A stretch of 34,348 nt of DNA. It comes from an uncultured Bacteroidales bacterium (lineage in GTDB: Bacteria > Bacteroidota > Bacteroidia > Bacteroidales > Paludibacteraceae). Shown piece by piece: positions 25,596-30,721 of the stretch; the first letter of the stretch is position 1, and each line of letters starts with the position of its first letter. The notes under the pieces are model-generated. The model saw only the letters and a list, made by a program, of their open reading frames with translations, did not search any database and had not been told where the DNA came from. The stretch is from positions 1-34,348 of the forward strand of contig CADCEV010000020.1 in the NCBI GenBank assembly GCA_902800525.1. The letters run 5' to 3'. A program made the position numbers and the translations under genes.

Positions 25596-26147
25596 CTACT
25601 CTTTTTCTACTTGGTTGTAGTTCAACTCCAAGGGAGTTTGACGGTCGAAAATCGTTACAACCACTTTAAGTTTGTGTTTATCCTCAAAGATCTCCTGTAC
25701 GGTACCCTTGAAGCCGTTGAACGGACCATCCGTTACCTTCACGCTTTCGCCCACAAGGAATTCGATTTCGCTTGCAGCGCGAACCTCGGACTCGGAAGCC
25801 AGACCAACCAACTTGTTGACCTCAGCCTGTGAAACCGGACGCGGTTTAACGGTAGTCTTTCCGCCGCTCAAGAATCCCAGCACATTCGGGATATTGCGCA
25901 AGAGCGGGAAGCTCTCGTCACAAAGATAGCACTCTACCAGCAAATAACCGGGAAGAAGATTGCGCTCCTTCTCCGTACGTTTGCCGTTTTTGAGAGTTAC
26001 CACCTTCTCACGCGGGATAAGCACCTGCGATACATACTCACGGAAAAGCGAACTCGATACAAGCGCATTATTGATATACTCTTCTACCTTGTTCTCCTTG
26101 CCGCTGATTGCACGCAGCACATACCATTGTTTCTTGTTTTCTGCCAT
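25596..26147 (-). CDS. nusG: Transcription termination/antitermination protein NusG
   Basis: 183 residues. The NGN domain begins KKQWYVLRAISGKENKVEEY, the KOW motif VTDGPFNGFKGTVQEIFEDK is near the C-terminus. NusG bridges RNA polymerase to Rho or to the ribosome. It sits 45 bp after secE in the usual bacterial order. Confidence 0.97.
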   Translation of the reverse strand: MAENKKQWYVLRAISGKENKVEEYINNALVSSSLFREYVSQVLIPREKVVTLKNGKRTEKERNLLPGYLLVECYLCDESFPLLRNIPNVLGFLSGGKTTVKPRPVSQAEVNKLVGLASESEVRAASEIEFLVGESVKVTDGPFNGFKGTVQEIFEDKHKLKVVVTIFDRQTPLELNYNQVEKE

Positions 26148-26191
26148 AACCTAATTTACGATTTGACGATTTACGATTTACAAATTTTCAA

Positions 26192-26380
26192 TTAGAATAG
26201 TCCGTAAACAAAAGTCATGATAGACTCAAAGCACCAGTCCATAAGCCATACGATCAGCGCCAGTATTATGGAAGCGATCAATACTATCACTGAACTCTGC
26301 GCCAACTCCTTGCGGGTGGGCCAGCTCGTCTTGTGAACCAGTTCGTTGTACGATTCTTTACAATATTCTACAAAAGCCAT
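26192..26380 (-). CDS. secE: Preprotein translocase subunit SecE
   Basis: 62 residues, the short form. The amphipathic helix YCKESYNELVHKTSWPTRKE carries the conserved WPTR motif. One membrane segment follows (SSVIVLIASIILALIVWLMD). It is part of the SecYEG channel. Located between tRNA-Trp and nusG, as in other Bacteroidota. Confidence 0.96.
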   Translation of the reverse strand: MAFVEYCKESYNELVHKTSWPTRKELAQSSVIVLIASIILALIVWLMDWCFESIMTFVYGLF

Positions 26381-26472
26381 ATTAGTAGATTTTTTTAATA
26401 TTCCTTATTTGCGCAACGCAATTCGGCTCCAGCTTGGGCTAAAGTCGAATTGGAAGCTATGTCTTGTAACAG

Positions 26473-26543
26473 CACGGAAGGCAGGAATCGAACCCACATT
26501 GACGGTTTTGGAGACCGCTCTCCTACCATTGGAGGACTTCCGT
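26473..26543 (-). tRNA. tRNA-Trp (anticodon CCA)
   Basis: 71 nt. Acceptor ACGGAAG/CTTCCGT, D-stem CTCC/GGAG, anticodon stem GCGGT/ACCGT with loop CTCCAAA, and T-arm GTGGG-TTCGATT-CCTGC, which uses G-U pairs. CCA is not encoded. It lies between tuf and secE, the standard position, so it is presumably excised from the long transcript. Confidence 0.96.
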
Positions 26544-26610
26544 TCGTCGGAAGCGGCAATCAATGACGTCGTTACTACGTAACTCGTATAATTGTTGCGC
26601 TTCCTCCTCT

Positions 26611-26641
26611 CAAATCAACGAGCAGTGCGCTCGTTGATTTG
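26611..26641 (-). terminator. Strong stem-loop downstream of tuf
   Basis: A perfect 12-bp stem CAAATCAACGAG/CTCGTTGATTTG with a 7-nt loop, 54 nt past the tuf stop. There is no T run after it on the minus strand. It may be a processing or 3'-stabilising hairpin rather than a complete terminator, since tRNA-Trp and secE follow without a visible promoter. Confidence 0.65.
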
Positions 26642-26694
26642 GTTGAGGAATTTTGCCTGAGGCTCGACACCCCGAGCAATTTTTCGACTGAGTA

Positions 26695-27882
26695 TTAGTC
26701 GATGAGTTTGGTGATCTGACCCGAACCTACGGTACGACCACCCTCACGGATTGCGAAACGCAGACCCTCAGAGCAAGCTACCGGATAGATCAACTTAACT
26801 TGGATCTCGAGGTTATCACCCGGCATTACCATCTCAGTTCCTTCCGGCAGAGTGATCTCACCGGTAACGTCCATTGTACGGATGTAGAACTGCGGACGAT
26901 AGTGGTTGTGGAACGGAGTGTGACGACCACCCTCTTCTTTCTTCAGGATATAAACCGAAGCCTTGAACTCGCTGTACGGTTTTACCATACCCGGGTGAGT
27001 CAATACCATACCACGTTTAACCTCATCTTTGTCGATACCACGGAGGAGCAGACCTACGTTATCACCAGCCTCACCTTGATCCAGCAATTTGCGGAACATC
27101 TCAACGCCGGTTACAACGCTCTTCTTGCCCTCAGCACCCAGACCGATCAGCTGAACCTCGTCACCTACTTTGATGACACCGGTCTCAATACGACCTGTTG
27201 CAACAGTACCACGACCGGTGATCGAGAATACGTCCTCAACCGGCATCAGGAACGGTTTGTCAACGGCACGTACAGGCAGTTGGATCCAGTTGTCGCAAGC
27301 GTCCATCAACTCCATTATCTTCTCTTCCCACTCAGGAACACCATTCAGTGCACCCAGTGCAGAACCGCGGATAACCGGAGTGTTGTCGCCATCGAACTCG
27401 TAGAACGAAAGAAGCTCACGCATCTCCATCTCAACGAGGTCAAGCATCTCAGGATCGTCCACCATATCGCACTTGTTCATAAATACAACGAGGCGCGGTA
27501 CGTTTACTTGGCGAGCCAAAAGGATGTGCTCGCGAGTCTGAGGCATAGGACCATCAGTTGCAGCAACTACGATGATAGCGCCATCCATCTGAGCAGCACC
27601 AGTTACCATGTTCTTTACATAGTCAGCGTGGCCCGGGCAGTCTACGTGAGCGTAGTGGCGGTTAGCGGTTTGATACTCTACGTGAGCGGTGTTGATAGTA
27701 ATACCACGTTCTTTCTCTTCAGGAGCGTTATCGATAGAGTCGAAGGAACGCTGCTCTGAAAGACCTTTCTTAGCCAATACAGTAGTAATAGCTGCGGTCA
27801 GAGTCGTTTTTCCGTGGTCAACGTGACCGATAGTACCGATGTTTACGTGCGGTTTCGAACGGTCAAATTTTTCTTTTGCCAT
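26695..27882 (-). CDS. tuf: Elongation factor Tu
   Basis: 395 residues from [20 protein letters not shown]. The GTP-binding motifs [13 protein letters not shown] and NKCD are intact, as are domains 2 and 3. EF-Tu delivers aminoacyl-tRNA to the ribosome. A 54-bp tandem duplication at 27838-27945 repeats the first 16 codons and adds a second start at 27936. Initiation there would add 18 residues ([18 protein letters not shown]) in frame. I prefer 27882 because it gives the canonical protein. Both ATGs have the same preceding AATTACT. Transcribed with the upstream tRNA cluster. Confidence 0.97.
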   Translation of the reverse strand: MAKEKFDRSKPHVNIGTIGHVDHGKTTLTAAITTVLAKKGLSEQRSFDSIDNAPEEKERGITINTAHVEYQTANRHYAHVDCPGHADYVKNMVTGAAQMDGAIIVVAATDGPMPQTREHILLARQVNVPRLVVFMNKCDMVDDPEMLDLVEMEMRELLSFYEFDGDNTPVIRGSALGALNGVPEWEEKIMELMDACDNWIQLPVRAVDKPFLMPVEDVFSITGRGTVATGRIETGVIKVGDEVQLIGLGAEGKKSVVTGVEMFRKLLDQGEAGDNVGLLLRGIDKDEVKRGMVLTHPGMVKPYSEFKASVYILKKEEGGRHTPFHNHYRPQFYIRTMDVTGEITLPEGTEMVMPGDNLEIQVKLIYPVACSEGLRFAIREGGRTVGSGQITKLID

Positions 27883-27945
27883 AGTAATTCCGATGTTTAC
27901 GTGCGGTTTCGAACGGTCAAATTTTTCTTTTGCCATAGTAATTCT
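27838..27945 (-). repeat. 54-bp tandem duplication over the tuf start
   Basis: The unit from GATGTTTACGTGCGG to GCCATAGTAATTCC (plus-strand reading) occurs twice, at offset 54 (27838 and 27892), without visible differences. The length is a multiple of three, so both start codons are in the same frame. Confidence 0.92.
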
Positions 27946-28045
27946 TTAATTTTTATTAACGTTAATAAACAAAAATGTTTAATTGTTTCTGTTTGATTTT
28001 CGATATTCGATATTTCGATATTTCGAGAAATCGATTTTTAAGTTA

Positions 28046-28076
28046 AAAAAGGTCGGTCAAGTTTGACCGTTGACCA
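28046..28076. promoter_or_regulatory. Small hairpin in the tRNA-Thr(GGT)-tuf spacer
   Basis: CGGTCAA-GT-TTGACCG at the centre with outer GGTC/GACC pairs. It sits in the 5' untranslated part of tuf, after the tRNA cluster. Upstream of tuf there are also tandem ATTTCGAT words (about 28000-28035). The role is unknown; processing or translational control is possible. Confidence 0.4.
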
Positions 28077-28141
28077 ACCTTATGTTAATTTGCGCGAGCG
28101 CGATCTGAAAAAAATCAGCGTACGCGTCAGCACGCGATCTG

Positions 28142-28213
<72 letters not shown>

Positions 28214-28217
28214 AAAG

Positions 28218-28290
28218 AGCGAAAGACGGGACTCAAACCCGCGACCCCCAGCTTGGAAGGCTAGTGCTCTATCGACTGAGCTACTTTCGC
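28218..28290 (-). tRNA. tRNA-Gly (anticodon TCC)
   Basis: 73 nt. Acceptor GCGAAAG/CTTTCGC and loop CTTCCAA with anticodon TCC. Only 4 nt separate it from tRNA-Thr(GGT). CCA is not encoded. Confidence 0.96.
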
Positions 28291-28319
28291 GTCGCGAGCA
28301 GCACTGCCGCGTTGTTGTG

Positions 28320-28401
28320 TGGGTGCGGATGGATTCGAACCACCGAAGTCGAAGACAGCAGATTTACAGTCTGCCCCATTTGGCCACTCTGGAACACACC
28401 C
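28320..28401 (-). tRNA. tRNA-Tyr (anticodon GTA)
   Basis: 82 nt class II tRNA. Acceptor GGGTGTG/CGCACCC, anticodon stem GCAGA/TCTGC with loop CTGTAAA, and a long variable arm. CCA is not encoded. Confidence 0.96.
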
Positions 28402-28436
28402 ATTTTTCAAAGAACATTTGTCATTTGACATTTTTG

Positions 28437-28509
28437 AGCCTCTAGTCGGACTCGAACCAACGACCGCTGGATTACAAATCTAGTGCTCTACCAACTGAGC
28501 TATAGAGGC
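28437..28509 (-). tRNA. tRNA-Thr (anticodon TGT), with a mismatch in the anticodon stem
   Basis: 73 nt. Acceptor GCCTCTA/TAGAGGC and loop TTTGTAA with anticodon TGT. The anticodon stem CTAGA/TCCAG has an A-C mismatch at its third pair, where a G-C pair would be expected. First gene of the cluster Thr-Tyr-Gly-Thr-tuf. Confidence 0.94.
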
Positions 28510-28560
28510 AAAAGCATTTACGATTTGACGATTTGTAATTCGTTCGATCGAAAGCGAGTG

Positions 28561-28591
28561 CAAAGGTACTGCTTTTTTTTGACATGACCAA
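28561..28591 (-). promoter_or_regulatory. Promoter of the tRNA-Thr-Tyr-Gly-Thr-tuf cluster
   Basis: Minus strand: TTGGTCATGTC, then TACCTTTG complementary to 28561-28568, with 23-bp spacing. It is almost the same as the tRNA-Leu/rpsU promoter at 2862-2892 over about 45 bp. It probably drives the whole tuf-secE-nusG region, as no other TAnnTTTG promoter is evident until rpoC. Confidence 0.85.
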
Positions 28592-28616
28592 ATTTTTTTG
28601 CAAAAAAATGCATTTT

Positions 28617-29564
28617 TTAGTCATTTTTTTTGTTTTTTGCCCTTGGATGGGCCTCCATATACGCTTTTTTCACCTGTTCGAAGGTCGTATGGGTGTAAAC
28701 TTGGGTGGTACTGAGGGAGGCATGACCCAGTAGCGTTTGGATAGTTCGGATGTCTGCTCCGTTGTCCAACATCGTGGTGGCAAACGTATGACGAAGGACA
28801 TGGGGAGAATGTTTTTTGAGGGTCGATACTTCTCCCATACGCGTGCGCACGATATTATATAAGGTGTTTTTCGTCATCGGGACTATTTCGCCGGAACGGT
28901 TTTTCTTCACAAAGAAAGTTTGCTCGCTTTTTGTACCTGGTGTATGCCCTTGCACGTCCTCTCTTGCTATCCGGTACTCTTTTATCTGCGTAATCAGTTT
29001 GTCACCGATAGGCACTACGCGCTCTTTGCGGCGTTTACCGAAAATCCGAACCTGCCCTTGGTCCAGATCCAAATCCGCATCCGTCAGACCCAACAACTCC
29101 GCCTGACGCATTCCCGTTTGGTACAGCATCTCGATAATCAGCGCATCGCGGAGATTCTCAAAATAATCCTTCTCATCCGACTGTTGAATACTGACCGCCG
29201 AACGCGCCTCTTCCTCCTCCATCTCCGATTCGCGGAAGAAGACCGGCAACGGTTTGTCGGCTTTAGGCGGGGTCACGCGCGCGGTGATATCTTTCGACAC
29301 TTTTCCCAAACGCAGAAGGTACTTATAGAAACTGCGGAGCGCCGATAATTTCCGTTTGACCGAACGAGGAGACTGTTTCTCTTTCTCCAACATCTCCAGC
29401 ATCCATGTCTTCACGTCATCCTCACCGACATCCTTCGGGTCAAACTCTTCCGGCTCCCATCCCAAGAACCGGCAGAAGTCCCGCAAATCATCGCGGTAAG
29501 CCTCTACAGTACGCTGAGAATACTTCCTATCTATAGCTATATAATCCAAAAAATGCTGAATCAT
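28617..29564 (-). CDS. xerC: Tyrosine recombinase XerC/XerD
   Basis: 315 residues. The N-terminal SAM-like DNA-binding domain starts MIQHFLDYIAIDRKYSQRTV. The catalytic domain has R153 (GMRQAEL), K177, H255 and R258 (HVLRHT), H281 (LLGHASLS) and nucleophile Y290 (TTQVYTH). It resolves chromosome dimers at dif; which of XerC or XerD it corresponds to cannot be settled here. An acidic stretch (FFRESEMEEEEARSAVSIQQ, about 109-128) sits between the domains and makes the protein slightly long. Only 4 bp separate the -7 box from the start codon, so the mRNA may be leaderless. Confidence 0.94.
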   Translation of the reverse strand: MIQHFLDYIAIDRKYSQRTVEAYRDDLRDFCRFLGWEPEEFDPKDVGEDDVKTWMLEMLEKEKQSPRSVKRKLSALRSFYKYLLRLGKVSKDITARVTPPKADKPLPVFFRESEMEEEEARSAVSIQQSDEKDYFENLRDALIIEMLYQTGMRQAELLGLTDADLDLDQGQVRIFGKRRKERVVPIGDKLITQIKEYRIAREDVQGHTPGTKSEQTFFVKKNRSGEIVPMTKNTLYNIVRTRMGEVSTLKKHSPHVLRHTFATTMLDNGADIRTIQTLLGHASLSTTQVYTHTTFEQVKKAYMEAHPRAKNKKND

Positions 29565-29568
29565 GCTG

Positions 29569-29599
29569 CAAAATTACTACATTATTTTGACATACGCAA
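29569..29599 (-). promoter_or_regulatory. Promoter of xerC
   Basis: Minus strand: TTGCGTATGTC, then TAATTTTG complementary to 29569-29576, with 23-bp spacing. The ATG begins at 29564. Confidence 0.83.
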
Positions 29600-29687
29600 G
29601 AAAAAGTTCACAAATTCACCAAATTAAACAAAGATTTATTGTTTTACCCGTAAATTGAACGAATTATTCATGGCGGGCACAAAACGA

Positions 29688-29719
29688 AAAAGCGCCGGAC
29701 TTCAGAGTCTGACGCTTTT
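29688..29719 (-). terminator. Stem-loop with T run (orphan terminator)
   Basis: AAAAGCG...CGCTTTT with an inner GGACT/AGTCT stem. The minus strand continues TTTTTCGTTTTG, which fits termination of a minus-strand transcript from 29720-29935. No convincing gene is present there: the only frame is 58 codons without an ATG. It may end a small RNA or be a relic. Confidence 0.55.
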
Positions 29720-29935
29720 CTTGTATAAGTATAAAGGCTCGTTTATTTCACACGCGCACCTTGTATCTTCTAATTCGGTTACCACAAGATCATCAAAGTC
29801 ACTTGCCTGATAATTATCGGCACGAAAAAAAACGGTGAAAAAAATCGTTCGAGCGAAGCGAGATAAGAATTTAACAAATTAAACTAATTTTTTCTTTAAG
29901 TCTAAAATTATCAAAAATTAAGGAAAATTTATTTT

Positions 29936-30143
29936 TGAACACCCTGAACACCTGAACACCCTACTATATAAACTCACACACACGCGTGTGTGTCCTTTAG
30001 AAAAAGGGTGTTCACCCGTTCACCTGTTCACGGTAGACCGGGCGGACAGGGTGACAGGGTGACACCCTTTCCGTAAAATACATACACCCACGCGCGTGTG
30101 TGAGTTTATAAAAAAGGGTGTCACCCTGTCACCCCGTCACCCT
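29936..30143. repeat. Iteron-like and inverted-repeat region with two related modules
   Basis: Module 1 starts with TGAACACC repeats at 29936, 29945 and 29953, then TATAAACTCACACAC and an 18-bp palindrome ACACACACGCGTGTGTGT (29976-29993). It ends with GTTCACCC-type repeats every 8 bp at 30010, 30018 and 30026. Module 2 has ACAGGGTG twice (30046, 30054), a perfect 22-bp inverted repeat (30049-30070 with 30113-30134), the palindrome CACGCGCGTG (30089-30098), GTGTGTGAGTTTATA, and GTCACCC repeats every 8 bp at 30120, 30128 and 30136. The modules point in opposite directions. No ORF crosses the region. Confidence 0.8.
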
Positions 30144-30147
30144 GAAT

Positions 30148-30423
30148 GCCGATTGGCAATCGGCAGAACTGCCAAGAAGGGATAGCCGGATAAGATCCGG
30201 CACTAATGGACGAAGAGGAAAGGGAGAAAGAGACGAAAGAGACGTGACGTAGATGTCCGTAATGGTCGCGAGATGGTCGCGGGATTGACACGTAAATGGA
30301 GGGTAATTCTTAGCCCTCAAGGACACGATTATTTGGCAAAGCCAAATTTTGAGAATTGAGAGTTGAAAACCGGCATGTGAAGCCGGGCAATACGAAAAAG
30401 AAAATACCGGCATTAAATGCCGG
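30148..30423. repeat. Array of six or seven different short hairpins (palindrome array 2)
   Basis: The clearest stems are GCCGATT-GGC-AATCGGC (30148-30164), GCCGGAT-AAG-ATCCGGC (30185-30201), ATTTGGC-AAA-GCCAAAT (30331-30347), CCGGC/GCCGG (30370-30386) and CCGGCAT-TAA-ATGCCGG (30407-30423). A weaker GAGGG/CCCTC stem lies at about 30299-30318. After stems come linkers ACTAATGGACGAAGAGG and GTCAATGGACAAAG, close to the linker AATGGACGAAGCGG in the array at 10290-10452. Confidence 0.7.
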
Positions 30424-30451
30424 GTCAATGGACAAAGTTAAAATATAGGAA

Positions 30452-30506
30452 GTTTGAAAGTTGTTTGAAGGTGGTTTGAAAGTTGTTTGAAGGTGGTTTG
30501 AAGGTT
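30452..30506. repeat. 22-bp tandem repeat, 2.5 copies
   Basis: The unit GTTTGAAAGTTGTTTGAAGG + TG occurs at 30452-30473 and 30474-30495, then GTTTGAAGGTT. The unit itself is made of GTTTGAA half-units, which suggests slippage expansion. It lies just upstream of the LamG-gene promoter. Confidence 0.85.
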
Positions 30507-30535
30507 TATAATTAAACATTTTTTCTCAAAAAAAT

Positions 30536-30566
30536 TTGCGTATGTGCGAAATTTTTTGTAATTTTG
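30536..30566 (+). promoter_or_regulatory. Promoter of the short ORF and LamG-protein gene
   Basis: TTGCGTATGTGCG at 30536 and TAATTTTG at 30559-30566, with 23-bp spacing. It is followed by a leader of about 38 nt to the first ATG. Confidence 0.85.
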
Positions 30567-30609
30567 CACCCGAATTGGTATATAAAACAAATACTTACTT
30601 TATATCATC

Positions 30610-30714
30610 ATGAAAAAACTATTCATTATTCTGACAGCATTGCTATGTGTTACAGGCACGGCGTCCGCCGCATGGATGCCGAGTGAACATTACAAAAGTA
30701 AATCCCTAAAATAG
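30610..30714 (+). CDS. 34-residue signal-peptide ORF, likely remnant of a paralogous gene start
   Basis: Encodes MKKLFIILTALLCVTGTASA (a Sec signal peptide) then AWMPSEHYKSKSLK and a stop. The next gene, 8 bp downstream, begins with a signal peptide followed by NGWTPNDKYCKW. The shared W-x-P-x-x-x-Y-K pattern suggests a tandem copy of the gene start that has lost its remainder. It has the promoter-proximal position, so it is probably transcribed. A translated leader peptide is the alternative. Confidence 0.5.
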   Translation: MKKLFIILTALLCVTGTASAAWMPSEHYKSKSLK

Positions 30715-30721
30715 CTATACA

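Noticed and set aside
28617-29564. Phage or integrative-element integrase
   Set aside because: The position beside the tRNA-tuf-rpoBC block, the length near 300 residues and the sequence all match the housekeeping Xer recombinase rather than an element integrase.
29702-29878. 58-codon minus-strand open frame ending in the stem-loop at 29688 (…YQASDFDDLVVTELEDTRC…)
   Set aside because: It has no ATG and no promoter, its stop falls inside the terminator loop, and I do not recognise the sequence. It may be a gene relic but cannot be supported.
30148-30423. CRISPR array
   Set aside because: The palindromes are not identical repeats, spacing is uneven, and no cas gene is in the window.
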